This document shows positions 46,954 to 56,440 of a DNA stretch of 64,000 bases, in pieces. Origin of the DNA: Marinobacter adhaerens HP15 (lineage in GTDB: Bacteria; Pseudomonadota; Gammaproteobacteria; Pseudomonadales; Oleiphilaceae); contig NC_017506.1 of the NCBI RefSeq assembly GCF_000166295.1, positions 1,612,001 to 1,676,000 on the forward strand, in the 5' to 3' direction. The translations under genes and the position numbers were made by a program. The notes beneath the pieces were generated by a model. The model did no database searches, was not told where the DNA came from, and saw only the letters and a list, made by a program, of their open reading frames with translations. The number at the start of each line of letters is the position of its first letter. Position 1 is the stretch's first letter.

Positions 46954-48075
46954 ATGCCCAAGTTTTTGCACACGGCAGACTGGCAGATGGGCCGGGCGTT
47001 TACCCGTTTTGAAACCGAAGACGGTGCAGCCCTGGTCGAGGCCCGGTTTGAGTCCATAGAAACGCTCGCACAGCTTGCCAATGAGCATCAGTGCGATGCC
47101 GTTCTGGTCGCCGGTGATGTGTTTGATGCCCAGACGGTGTCCGATCGCACGATCCGGCGGGTGTTCAATGCCACAAGGGCGTTCGCCGGCCCCTGGGTCA
47201 TGCTGCCCGGCAACCACGATGCCGCCCTGGCAGAGAGCGTATGGACCCGGGCCCAGCGCCTGGGCGCAGTACCTGAGAACGTACACCTGGCGCTGCAGCC
47301 TGGCGTTATCAATCTGGAGCAGCAGAGCCTCAGCATCCTATGCGCACCGCTGACCCAGCGCCACACCTACTGCGATCTGACTGAGCCGTTCAGCGGCTAC
47401 GAGTCACCGGAAGGCTTCCTCCGGGTTGGCCTGGCCCACGGCAGTGTCCAGGGCCTGCTGCCGGACGAGATTGACTCCACCAATCCCATCGCGCCAGACC
47501 GTGCCGAGGCCAGCCGGCTCGATTACCTCGCCCTGGGCGACTGGCACGGTACCAAACAGATCGATGAACGCACATGGTACAGCGGCACCCCCGAGCCGGA
47601 ACGCTTTCGGAATAACGAAGCCGGCAACGCCCTGATTGTTGAAGTGGCTGAGGCAGGGGCGACGCCGACGGTAACCCGAATAACCACCGGTCGGTATCAA
47701 TGGCATCAGTGGCGGGAAACCCTGGCTGTGCAGTCTGATCTGGACCAACTGCTGGAGCGGTTGAATGCCTTGCCCGAATCCGCCGTTGTAGACCTGCGAC
47801 TCGAGGGTTCGATAACCCTGGCTGGAGAAGAAACGCTCCTGCAGGCGCTTTCGGTGGCTGAAGCCCGGTTTAGAAGCCTGCGATGCGAACGGAGTGGGCT
47901 TCAGCTTGCGCCGACCGACGAGGACATCGCAGCCCTGAAGGCGGACGGGTACGTGGGCGAAGTCGTCGAGAGCCTGCGCGAGCGGCAGGTGGGCGCGCAG
48001 GATGATGCCGCCCGGGATGCGCTGGCGATTCTTGCGGGCTTGCTCAGAGAGCGGGAACAGGAGGCCAGCCAATGA
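46954..48075 (+). CDS. SbcD-like DNA repair exonuclease (metallophosphoesterase)
   Basis: The 373-residue protein has a calcineurin-like nuclease domain (about residues 1-230): FLHTADWQMGR, AVLVAGDVFDAQ, MLPGNHDAAL, GLAHGSVQG and YLALGDWHG supply the metal ligands. A C-terminal ~130 residues likely bind the ATPase partner. It resembles the YhaO/SbcD group of Mre11-type nucleases. In motif I, DWQ replaces the usual DWH/DxH, a change I believe is common in this branch. The ATG at 46954 has CAGG eight bases upstream; a longer frame upstream lacks support. It overlaps the ATPase gene by four bases. Confidence 0.9.
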   Translation: MPKFLHTADWQMGRAFTRFETEDGAALVEARFESIETLAQLANEHQCDAVLVAGDVFDAQTVSDRTIRRVFNATRAFAGPWVMLPGNHDAALAESVWTRAQRLGAVPENVHLALQPGVINLEQQSLSILCAPLTQRHTYCDLTEPFSGYESPEGFLRVGLAHGSVQGLLPDEIDSTNPIAPDRAEASRLDYLALGDWHGTKQIDERTWYSGTPEPERFRNNEAGNALIVEVAEAGATPTVTRITTGRYQWHQWRETLAVQSDLDQLLERLNALPESAVVDLRLEGSITLAGEETLLQALSVAEARFRSLRCERSGLQLAPTDEDIAALKADGYVGEVVESLRERQVGAQDDAARDALAILAGLLREREQEASQ

Positions 48076-50720
48076 AACTGCAGCGCATGCGCATTGAGCA
48101 GCTACGCCAGTTCCGCAAACCTTTTGTTCTGGACAACCTGCAGCCCGGCCTCAACCTGATTCACGGCCCCAACGAATCCGGCAAAAGCACCCTGGTGCGC
48201 GCCATCCGTGCCGCGTTTTTCGAGCGCTATCGCTCAACCGCCGTTGACGACCTTCGGCCCTGGGGCGATTCTGCAGCGGCACCCACCGTTGAACTGGATT
48301 TCGAGCACGAGGGCCTTTCCTGGCATCTCACCAAGAGCTTCCTTCAGCGTAAGCGCTGTGACCTGAAAGTCGGCACCGAGACCTACAGCGAAGACGACGC
48401 GGAAGAAAAACTGGCGGAATTGCTCGGCTACCAGTACCCGAAACGCGGCGCCAGCAAAGCCGAACACTGGGGCATACCGGGACTGCTGTGGGTGGAGCAG
48501 GGCACCGGGCAGGACATCGAACAGGCCATCGAACACGCTGGTGACCACCTGAAGTCCGCCCTGAACTCCATGGTGGGCGAAGTGGCCAGCTCCGGCGGCG
48601 ATGACCTGATCGAGACCGTCCGCAGCCAACGGGACACGCTGCTTACCGGAAAGGGGAGTGCTCGTGGGGAGTACCTACAGCTTAAGAACGACCGTGCCCA
48701 ATACGAGACCGAAATCGAAGGACTGAAGGACCGGGTGCTTAAGTACCAGGAGCAGGTCGACCGGTTGAGTAAATTGACCCAGGACTACGATCAGGCCGAA
48801 GCCGAGCGCCCCTGGGAAGAGGCCCAGCGCCAGTTGGAGCAAGCCCGCGCGCATTATCAGCAGGTGGAGCGACTGGAAGAACAGCAAGCCCAGGAGAAAG
48901 CAACGCTCGGCCAGCTGAAGCAGAACCACCGATTGTTGCAACAGAACAAGGAACACCTTGAGGGCCTGAGTCGCCAGCTTGAGGGCCGAAAAGCCGACCT
49001 GGACCGCGCGGAGCGAGACCTCGCCACCGCCCAGGCGCAAACGCCGGTGATTGCAGGCCGTTTGCAAGAAGCCAGAACCGCCTATGAACAGGCAGAGAAG
49101 CAACGCAAGCTCGCCGGCTTGCTGCAAACCCGTGAACGGCTGGAACAGGACGTCCGGCGGCTTGAGCAACAGAAACAGGTGCTGACCCAAAACCTTGCCA
49201 AAGCCAAGGACTACCACCAGCAGCTGGAGCAGGCCAGGCAGCAGGCCAGAGACAACCGCATTGATGCCGCCGCGGTTAAAAACCTGAAAACGACCGCGAA
49301 CCAGCTGAACGAAGAAACCATCCGTTCACGAACCATCGCCACCCGATTGAGCTGGCAGCTGGAAGCCGGCGCTTCGTTAACGCTGAACAACGAGCAACTG
49401 ACCGGGGAAGGCGAGCAGCAACTCCTGGAAGAATCCACACTGGTCATCCCGGGCGTGGGTACCCTGGGCATAACCCCCGGTGGGGAAGAGCTGGCCAGCA
49501 CCCGCCGGAAGCTCAAAACCCTTGAGGACAGTTTTGCCGAACAGTTGAAGACCCTCGGCGTAGCATCCGTTGAACAGTCCGAAGACCGGCTTTCAGCGTT
49601 TGAAAATGCCGAAAGAGCCCAGAAGCATGCCGAAGACTTGCTGAAATCCGTGGCACCGGCCGGCATTGAGCAGCTTGTCTCCGAGCAGAGTGAGGCGGAA
49701 AGCGGACTGGAGAAAGCCAAAAGCCAGTTGCAGGCCACGCCAGAACCGGACCAGAAAGAGAGCGTGCCCGCCCTGGAAGAAGCGGAGGCCGCTTTCGTTC
49801 AGGCGAGCACCGCGCTGGATAAAGCCGAAGCTGATGAGCGAGAGCACCAGTCAACGCTGTCGACTTTGAAACAGGCCCGGGATAACGCCAAAACCGAATG
49901 GCAGCGGCTGGCGGATGAAGAAAAGAGCCCGGAACGGCAACAGCAGCTTCGCCAGATAACCACCGACCTGGCGAACCTCGAAAAGCAACAGACCGAACTG
50001 CAAGCCAGCCTAGAGAGCCGCGAACGGGAAATCCGCGAAGCCCGACCGGACTTTCTCAAGCAGGACATCGAACGCTACCAGAATGCGGTCAATCAGCTAC
50101 GCCAGACCCAGGAAAACCGCGGGCGTGAGCTCAGGGATATCAAAGTCAGGCTTGAAGCCTGGGGTGCCGAAGGGCTGGAAGAACAGCTCAATGAGAAAGA
50201 GGCGGAGTACGACCAGTGCAATCGCCGCTATCAGGAATTGCACCGCCGCGCCCAGGCCCTGGATCTGCTGCTGAACCTGCTCACAGAAAAACGCCAGGCC
50301 CTCACACGCCGCCTGCAGGCACCGCTGCAAAAGCACCTTAACCACTACCTGTCGGTGCTTTTTCCGGAAGCCTCACTGGAAGTCGACGAACAGCTCCGCC
50401 CCGGCACCTTCAGCCGGGGCACCGAACTGGGACAGATCACCGAACTGAGTTTCGGGGCCCGGGAACAGATGGGCCTGATCAGCCGCCTGGCCTATGCCGA
50501 TCTGCTGCGCGAAGCCGGAAGGCCAACGCTGGTCATCCTGGACGACACCCTGGTGCACAGTGACAGCGAGCGCCTCGAGGACATGAAACGCATCCTGTTT
50601 GATGCGGCCAGCCGGCATCAGATATTGCTGTTTACCTGCCATCCGGAGAAGTGGCAGGACCTGGGGGTGGCGCCTTTGGATATTCAGGCATCGAAGGAAC
50701 AAAGCAGTCAGTTTGTGTAG
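48072..50720 (+). CDS. SbcC/YhaN-like AAA ATPase with long coiled coils
   Basis: The 882-residue protein has an N-terminal ABC-type ATP site (GPNESGKSTLVRAIRAAF, about residues 34-51), about 600 residues of coiled coil rich in Gln, Glu, Leu and Arg (about 180-740), and a C-terminal head with Walker B TLVILDDTLVHSD (about 828-840). This is the Rad50-like partner of the nuclease upstream; together they probably process DNA ends or protein-blocked DNA. It is shorter than E. coli SbcC (1048 residues) and fits YhaN. The pair sits at the left edge of the restriction-modification locus. Confidence 0.9.
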   Translation: MKLQRMRIEQLRQFRKPFVLDNLQPGLNLIHGPNESGKSTLVRAIRAAFFERYRSTAVDDLRPWGDSAAAPTVELDFEHEGLSWHLTKSFLQRKRCDLKVGTETYSEDDAEEKLAELLGYQYPKRGASKAEHWGIPGLLWVEQGTGQDIEQAIEHAGDHLKSALNSMVGEVASSGGDDLIETVRSQRDTLLTGKGSARGEYLQLKNDRAQYETEIEGLKDRVLKYQEQVDRLSKLTQDYDQAEAERPWEEAQRQLEQARAHYQQVERLEEQQAQEKATLGQLKQNHRLLQQNKEHLEGLSRQLEGRKADLDRAERDLATAQAQTPVIAGRLQEARTAYEQAEKQRKLAGLLQTRERLEQDVRRLEQQKQVLTQNLAKAKDYHQQLEQARQQARDNRIDAAAVKNLKTTANQLNEETIRSRTIATRLSWQLEAGASLTLNNEQLTGEGEQQLLEESTLVIPGVGTLGITPGGEELASTRRKLKTLEDSFAEQLKTLGVASVEQSEDRLSAFENAERAQKHAEDLLKSVAPAGIEQLVSEQSEAESGLEKAKSQLQATPEPDQKESVPALEEAEAAFVQASTALDKAEADEREHQSTLSTLKQARDNAKTEWQRLADEEKSPERQQQLRQITTDLANLEKQQTELQASLESREREIREARPDFLKQDIERYQNAVNQLRQTQENRGRELRDIKVRLEAWGAEGLEEQLNEKEAEYDQCNRRYQELHRRAQALDLLLNLLTEKRQALTRRLQAPLQKHLNHYLSVLFPEASLEVDEQLRPGTFSRGTELGQITELSFGAREQMGLISRLAYADLLREAGRPTLVILDDTLVHSDSERLEDMKRILFDAASRHQILLFTCHPEKWQDLGVAPLDIQASKEQSSQFV

Positions 50721-51307
50721 CCGAACTAGTAATAGCCAGTGCCGAACAGTCCGGTTCGATATCTCACCATGCCCTGATTGGTGTCGCGGTATCCGAAGTC
50801 GATCGCCACAACCGGATTGGCGAAAAGGCTTCAAGCGCGAAGCCAGCCCGTATCCGCACTGCTTGTGTGCGAATATCCGGGCTACTTGGACTTTCCGAAA
50901 GGCTTCTGGCGGTTCTCTCTCAACAGGCAATTAGTCCGCGCGCAGTGTCGTGTTCGGGAACATGTCTACGAAATCGTTGGAGATCTTGGAATCTGCGGAC
51001 ATATCAAGCAGTATTGGTTCTATTACAAAAATGACGCAGCCTATCTAGTTGCCCCAAATGGTGAAGTGATCCGCGAACATATAGGACTTATGCCCAGCCA
51101 AACAATAGGAAGTAGAGATGAATGTTAGGCAAGCTTTGTGCCTACAGATTTGCTGCGGAATCTAAACTCCGAAAAGAGAATTTTGAGGGGGTGCCAATGG
51201 CTGAGAGCGATTGGTGGATTAATCAGGCCCTCTCGTGAGATAGCCGTAAACTCATTTTTATTCTGGCCTCGGGCCAAACGAACTAATCCAAGCACCAGGA
51301 AGTCTAA
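50721..51307. other. 587-bp gap between the SbcC-like gene and hsdM
   Basis: No recognised gene lies here. One open frame, 50778-51128 on the plus strand (116 codons from a GTG without a clear ribosome-binding site), has a protein-like C-terminal half (HIKQYWFYYKNDAAYLVAPN) but no family I recognise. A 6-bp hairpin (TAGGCA / TGCCTA, 51126-51144) follows its stop, without a T-run. The last ~160 bases are more AT-rich and probably contain the promoter of the hsd operon; AGGAAG stands six bases before the hsdM ATG. Confidence 0.5.
50778..51128 (+). CDS. Orphan hypothetical open frame (doubtful)
   Basis: A 116-residue frame starting at GTG with no clear ribosome-binding site. The N-terminal half looks like random translation (many Arg, Ser, Leu), whereas the C-terminal half (YEIVGDLGICGHIKQYWF, YYKNDAAYLVAPNGEVIREH) looks like a real protein. 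It may be the tail of a decayed gene left at the edge of the defence island. Confidence 0.3.
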   Translation: MVSRYPKSIATTGLAKRLQARSQPVSALLVCEYPGYLDFPKGFWRFSLNRQLVRAQCRVREHVYEIVGDLGICGHIKQYWFYYKNDAAYLVAPNGEVIREHIGLMPSQTIGSRDEC

Positions 51308-53731
51308 ATGGATCACAGCGCACACAACAAACTTGTCTCCTTTATATGGAACATCGCCGACGACTGCCTGCGCGATGTGTATGTGCGGGGTAAATACCGC
51401 GATGTCATCCTGCCCATGGTAGTGCTGCGCCGTCTCGATACCCTGCTCATGCCGACTAAGGAGGCGGTGCTGGAAGAGGTGCGCTTCCAGAAAGAGGAAA
51501 TGGACGCCACCGAGCTGGACCCGGCCCCGCTGAAGGCCGCATCCGGCTATGTGTTCTACAACGTCTCCAAGTGGACGCTCACCAGCCTGTACAACACCGC
51601 CACCAATAACCGGCAGATCCTGCTGGCCAACTTCGAGGAATACCTGAAGGGCTTCAGTCCCAACGTACAGGAAATCATCGAGTGCTTTGAGCTGAAGAGC
51701 AAAATCCAGCACATGGCCCACAAGGACGTGCTGCTGGATGTGGTGGAAAAATTCGTCTCGCCCAAAATTAACCTTACGCCCAAAGATGCTCTGGACCCGG
51801 ACGGCTACAAGCTCCCCGGCCTCTCCAACCTGGGCATGGGCTATGTGTTTGAAGAGCTGATCCGCAAGTTCAACGAAGAAAACAACGAAGAGGCGGGGGA
51901 GCACTTTACCCCGCGGGAAGTGATCGAACTGATGACCCACCTGGTGTTCGATCCCATCAAGGACGACCTGCCGCTCACCCTGACCGTGTACGACCCGGCC
52001 TGCGGCAGCGGCGGCATGCTCACTGAATCCCAGAACTTCATTGAAGAGAAGTATCCCTCCGACAATCGGGATATCTACCTCTACGGCAAGGAAATCAACG
52101 ACGAAACCTACGCCATCTGTAAATCCGACATGATGATCAAGGGCAACAACCCGGAAAACATCAAGGTCGGCTCCACCCTGTCCACCGATGAATTCGCCTC
52201 CGATCGTTTCGACTTCATGCTCTCCAACCCGCCCTACGGCAAAAGCTGGGCATCGGAGCAGAAGCACATCAAGGACGGCAGCGACGTCATCGACCCGCGC
52301 TTCAAGATCCAGCTCAAGGACTACTGGGGCAATGAAGAGGACTGCGACGCCACGCCGCGCTCCAGCGATGGCCAGTTGCTGTTCCTCATGGAAATGGTCA
52401 GCAAGATGAAAGACCCGGCCACGGGCTCAAAAGGCAGTCGCATTGCCTCGGTCCACAACGGCTCCAGCCTGTTCACCGGCGATGCCGGCGGAGGCGAAAG
52501 CAATATCCGCCGCTACCTGATCGAGAACGACTGGCTGGAGGCCATCGTCCAGCTACCCAACAACCTGTTCTACAACACCGGCATCACCACCTATATCTGG
52601 GTGCTGAACAACAACAAACCGGCAAACCGGCGTGGCAAGGTACAGCTGATCGATGCCAGCCTGCTGTACCGCAAGCTGCGCAAGAACCTGGGCAACAAAA
52701 ACTGCGAATTCGCCCCCGACCATATCGAGCAAATCACCCGCACTTACCTGGACTGTACCGCCATCGAGCGGGAGCTGGACGCCAACAACGATCCCGTCGG
52801 CATCGCCAGCCAGGTGTTCCGCAACGAAGACTTCGGCTACCACAAGGTCACCATCGAACGCCCGGACCGCCGCAAGGCCCAGTTCTCCGAAGAGCGCATC
52901 GCCGGCCTGCGCTTCGACAAACAGATCAGCGAGGTCATGGAACATCTCTACGCCGAACACGGCGACAAGGTCTACGACAGCACCGGCCATGGCAAAGACA
53001 ATAAGCAGAGCTTCCTGAAAAGCATCGAAAAGCCGGTCATGGCCTGGTGTGACGACAACGACATCAGCCTAAACACCAAAGCCAAAACCAAACTGCTGGA
53101 CGTGAAGCGCTGGGCCAGTCTCAAGGCGATCTATGAAACTGCCCGCGAACTGATGGCCGCCATCGGCCAGGACGAGTTCGACGACTTCAACCAGTTTAAA
53201 AAGCAGGTGGATACCGAACTCAAGGCCAGAAAGCTCAAGCTTTCTGCTACCGAAAAGAACGCCATTCTTAATGCGATAAGCTGGTACGACGAAACCGCCG
53301 AAAAAGTGGTCAAGAAAGTGGTCAAGCTCAATGGCGACAAGCTGGACGAGCTGCTACACCGCTACGACTGCAGCGCTGAGCAGCTACCGGACTACGGCCT
53401 CTATCCCACCGGCAAGGCCAACGAATACATCACTTTTGAGTCCAGCTCAGACCTGCGCGATAGCGAATCCATTGCCCTATTGAAAGACGGGGAAAAGCAG
53501 GGCATTCACGGTTACTTCCTGGCAGAAGTGAAACCCCACGTGGAGGAGGCGTGGATCAACCTGGATTCCACCAAGATCGGCTACGAAATCAGCTTCAACA
53601 AATACTTCTACCGCCACAAACCGCTGCGCTCACTGGAAGAGGTGGCCCAGGACATTATCAGTCTGGAGCAGAAAGCTGAGGGGCTGATTGCACAGATCCT
53701 GGGTGTGGATGTTGAGCAGGTTCAGGGGTAG
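51308..53731 (+). CDS. hsdM: Type I restriction-modification methyltransferase subunit HsdM
   Basis: The 807-residue N6-adenine methyltransferase has the N-terminal HsdM helical domain (about residues 1-170, with VVLRRLDTLL), the SAM-binding motif I DPACGSGGML (about 231-240) and catalytic motif IV NPPY at 307-310 (FMLSNPPYGKSW). A C-terminal extension of ~300 residues, partly coiled, makes it longer than the classic ~500-residue form and fits the long HsdM group. Together with HsdS it methylates the target site and so protects host DNA. It is the first gene of a five-gene operon; hsdS begins at once after its stop. Confidence 0.95.
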   Translation: MDHSAHNKLVSFIWNIADDCLRDVYVRGKYRDVILPMVVLRRLDTLLMPTKEAVLEEVRFQKEEMDATELDPAPLKAASGYVFYNVSKWTLTSLYNTATNNRQILLANFEEYLKGFSPNVQEIIECFELKSKIQHMAHKDVLLDVVEKFVSPKINLTPKDALDPDGYKLPGLSNLGMGYVFEELIRKFNEENNEEAGEHFTPREVIELMTHLVFDPIKDDLPLTLTVYDPACGSGGMLTESQNFIEEKYPSDNRDIYLYGKEINDETYAICKSDMMIKGNNPENIKVGSTLSTDEFASDRFDFMLSNPPYGKSWASEQKHIKDGSDVIDPRFKIQLKDYWGNEEDCDATPRSSDGQLLFLMEMVSKMKDPATGSKGSRIASVHNGSSLFTGDAGGGESNIRRYLIENDWLEAIVQLPNNLFYNTGITTYIWVLNNNKPANRRGKVQLIDASLLYRKLRKNLGNKNCEFAPDHIEQITRTYLDCTAIERELDANNDPVGIASQVFRNEDFGYHKVTIERPDRRKAQFSEERIAGLRFDKQISEVMEHLYAEHGDKVYDSTGHGKDNKQSFLKSIEKPVMAWCDDNDISLNTKAKTKLLDVKRWASLKAIYETARELMAAIGQDEFDDFNQFKKQVDTELKARKLKLSATEKNAILNAISWYDETAEKVVKKVVKLNGDKLDELLHRYDCSAEQLPDYGLYPTGKANEYITFESSSDLRDSESIALLKDGEKQGIHGYFLAEVKPHVEEAWINLDSTKIGYEISFNKYFYRHKPLRSLEEVAQDIISLEQKAEGLIAQILGVDVEQVQG

Positions 53732-53737
53732 GTGGCT

Positions 53738-55021
53738 ATGTTGAATGTTCATCAATTACACAAGTACGAAGCATATAAAGACTCAGGTGCTGACTGGCTT
53801 GGAATGATCCCAATAAATTGGACCTCGAAAAAGTTTAAGTATTTAGCGCGAGTTAAAAAGGGGAAGGTTCCAAAAAGAATTGTTTCAGAAAATAGATCAG
53901 GTCTCCCTCCATACTTAAGCATGGAGTATTTGAGGGGGGCGGAAGCCAATCAGTTTGTTGAGGATAGAGATGCTATTGTTGTCTCGGATGGCTCAATATT
54001 ACTGCTGTGGGACGGTAGTAACGCAGGGGAGTTTGTCGTTGGAAGAGGAGGCGTAGTTTCATCTACATTAGCCGCCATTGACTTTTTTTCAGTAGATAGA
54101 AAGTTTGCCTGGTACGCCTGCCAGGTAACAGAAATAGAATTAAGGTCAACAACTGTTGGCATGGGTATACCGCACGTTGATGGTGAACAGCTGAAAAATT
54201 CATTTTTGGCAATTCCATCACTTGACGAACAGAGCCTAATCGCTAAATTCCTCGACAAAAAAACCACCCAAATCGACGAAGCCATTGCCATCAAAGAGCA
54301 GCAGATCGTCCTGCTGAAAGAGCGTAAGCAAATCATTATCCAAAAAGCCGTCACCCAGGGGCTTGATCCCACTGTGCCCATGAAACTTTCCGGCGTGGAC
54401 TGGATTGGGGAGATTCCGAAGCATTGGGAGGTAGTGAGATTCAAAAATCTATTTTCGCAAAGCAGACTGCCAGTTCGTATTGGTGACGGTGTTGTCACTT
54501 CATATCGTGACGGGCAAGTCACGCTTCGAACAAATCGCCGGTTAGAAGGGTACACCGAAGCAATTATTGAAGGAGGTTATCAAGGTATTAGAAAGGGGCA
54601 GCTTGTTCTGAATTCAATGGACGCATTTGAAGGAGCTATTGGTGTGTCTGACTCTGATGGAAAGTGTACTCCCGAATATGTGATTTGTGACCCTAATAGA
54701 GGCGGAATATCTCAATACTATTTTGCCTATTTGCTTCGTGAAATGGCATTGGGAAAGTATATTCAGGTAATTTGTAACGCCGTTAGGCAGCGTGCAGTAA
54801 GAATACGATATAACAATTTGGCACCTAGGTTCATGGTGGTCCCACCGGAGAGCGAGCAGGAAGAAATTGTTAAATTTATCGAGTCAGAGAAGGTCAAGAT
54901 AGGTGACGGGATTGATCACCTTCAGTCCCAAATCGAAAAACTGAAAGAATACAAAACCACCCTAATCAACAGCGCCGTCACAGGAAAAATCAAGATCACC
55001 CCCGACATGGTGGAGGCCTGA
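53738..55021 (+). CDS. hsdS: Type I restriction-modification specificity subunit HsdS
   Basis: The 427-residue protein has the two-repeat design of HsdS: each half opens with a conserved strand (ADWLGMIPINW near residue 20; VDWIGEIPKHW near residue 220), holds a variable target-recognition domain, and ends with a coiled spacer (LDKKTTQIDEAIAIKEQQI; DHLQSQIEKLKEYKTTLINS). Each domain reads half of a bipartite site. The two recognition domains are clearly more AT-rich than their flanks and than the neighbouring genes, a sign of recombination at the domain level. ATG at 53738 is chosen; a GTG six bases earlier is possible. Confidence 0.94.
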   Translation: MLNVHQLHKYEAYKDSGADWLGMIPINWTSKKFKYLARVKKGKVPKRIVSENRSGLPPYLSMEYLRGAEANQFVEDRDAIVVSDGSILLLWDGSNAGEFVVGRGGVVSSTLAAIDFFSVDRKFAWYACQVTEIELRSTTVGMGIPHVDGEQLKNSFLAIPSLDEQSLIAKFLDKKTTQIDEAIAIKEQQIVLLKERKQIIIQKAVTQGLDPTVPMKLSGVDWIGEIPKHWEVVRFKNLFSQSRLPVRIGDGVVTSYRDGQVTLRTNRRLEGYTEAIIEGGYQGIRKGQLVLNSMDAFEGAIGVSDSDGKCTPEYVICDPNRGGISQYYFAYLLREMALGKYIQVICNAVRQRAVRIRYNNLAPRFMVVPPESEQEEIVKFIESEKVKIGDGIDHLQSQIEKLKEYKTTLINSAVTGKIKITPDMVEA

Positions 55022-55027
55022 TCCAGC

Positions 55028-56440
55028 ATGACAGTTCAGGTCGCCACTTGCAGTGCTGCCCAGCTTTTCTCGGGGTGTTTGTTTCCAAGTCATTCCGCAG
55101 CATCGGATGCCATTGCCACCAGCGATGGTGCAACGGTGACCGGTGAACTGACCATCCCGGAATACCAGCGCCCCTATTGCTGGCAGGACAAGCAATTGCA
55201 TGGCCTGTTGCTGGATATTGAATCCCATGTGGCCCGAAAAACTGATGGCAATGTCGAGTTGTCCTACTATCTGGGCAGCCTGATCCTGCATCAGGATAAC
55301 GGCAAGCTGAATATCATCGACGGCCAGCAGCGCATTACCACCCTGGCGCTTATGGCCTGCCTGATCGATCCCGGGCTGCCGCTGGTGGAAGACCTGGTTT
55401 ATGAACACCCCACCGGCCAGCAGCAGATCAAGCATAACCTCAAGTGGCTCCGTGATCGTCTGGATCGGGTGAGGAATTGGGTTGACTTCAACAAGCTGCA
55501 ATTCACTCTGGTGATCACCCAGTCCGAAGACGATGCCTACCGCTTCTTTGAAACTCAGAATACCGGCGGGGTACGGCTGGGTGGGCCGGATATTATCAAG
55601 GCCCACCACCTGCGGGCGGTGGAGACACTGCATCAACCGCAGTTCGCCAGACAGTGGGAAGCCATGGGCTCGCTGGACAGCACTGTCAGTGCTTTGCTGA
55701 AAGGCCGCTACTGGCAGGGCGTGAAACCACGGGAGCTACCGTCTCACAATCAGCAGAAGCGGATTCGTGACTGTATTGTCTTGGAACTGGCACAGGAAAC
55801 CGGTGAGGGCGACGACATTGCCTATGGCCGCATTCGCCGCCAAATCGGCCTGGCGGGCGACGTCAGCCAGCAGGCCGACCAGCAAGGCTACGAGGTGCGC
55901 CAGCCCCTGAACGCGGGCATCAACAGCATCCGCTACCTGGCCTACTTTCAGGCACTGCACAAACGCTACTGGCGGCAACCTGATTTACCGCACCTGGCAG
56001 GCTATCAGCAGTTTGTTGGGTGGCTAAAAGGGCTGGAGGGCTGTGGTTACCTGGAAAAACTCTATGAGGCCTGCCTGCTGCTCTATATCAGCCAGTTTGG
56101 TGAAAACCAGCTGGATCTGGCCGCCAGGAAGCTGTTCCGGGTTGTCTACGCCCGACGGGTCAGTAACCAAAAGTCCGTGCGTGAAAATTCCATTCCCGCC
56201 TTTATCAAGGAACAGCCTGTACTGGACTGGATCGCTGCCAGCTATACCCCAGACCAGGTTTTTGCCTTTCTGGACGCGTTCAAGCTGACGGTCGATCCCA
56301 GCAATCTGGACAAGAACAGTGTGAAGCGGCGTTTTGTGGAAAGGGTCTGCAAGGAATTCGGCCTGGACCTGGAGGCAGGGCAGTATGAAAAGGCGTTTGC
56401 CGCTGCTTTGAACCAAAAGATAACAGGAGTGCAGGGATGA
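55028..56440 (+). CDS. DUF262-domain protein embedded in the hsd operon (first copy, no HNH)
   Basis: The 470-residue protein opens with a DUF262 (GmrS-like, ParB-like) domain: IPEYQRPYCWQDKQL (about residues 43-57), YYLGSLILHQ and the signature IDGQQRITTLALMA (about 97-110), then FFETQNTGGVRLGGPDIIKA (about 167-186). The rest is helical and I see no HNH or DUF1524 motif, so it looks like the nucleotide-binding half only. DUF262 proteins such as GmrS bind and hydrolyse nucleotides and direct cleavage of modified DNA. It starts six bases after hsdS and overlaps the next gene by four bases (ATGA), giving tight coupling. Confidence 0.85.
   Translation: MTVQVATCSAAQLFSGCLFPSHSAASDAIATSDGATVTGELTIPEYQRPYCWQDKQLHGLLLDIESHVARKTDGNVELSYYLGSLILHQDNGKLNIIDGQQRITTLALMACLIDPGLPLVEDLVYEHPTGQQQIKHNLKWLRDRLDRVRNWVDFNKLQFTLVITQSEDDAYRFFETQNTGGVRLGGPDIIKAHHLRAVETLHQPQFARQWEAMGSLDSTVSALLKGRYWQGVKPRELPSHNQQKRIRDCIVLELAQETGEGDDIAYGRIRRQIGLAGDVSQQADQQGYEVRQPLNAGINSIRYLAYFQALHKRYWRQPDLPHLAGYQQFVGWLKGLEGCGYLEKLYEACLLLYISQFGENQLDLAARKLFRVVYARRVSNQKSVRENSIPAFIKEQPVLDWIAASYTPDQVFAFLDAFKLTVDPSNLDKNSVKRRFVERVCKEFGLDLEAGQYEKAFAAALNQKITGVQG

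Noticed and set aside
50651..51034. Second open frame in the gap before hsdM, overlapping the end of the SbcC-like gene
   Set aside because: It overlaps the 3' end of a well-supported gene, has no ribosome-binding site and shows no protein-like pattern I recognise.
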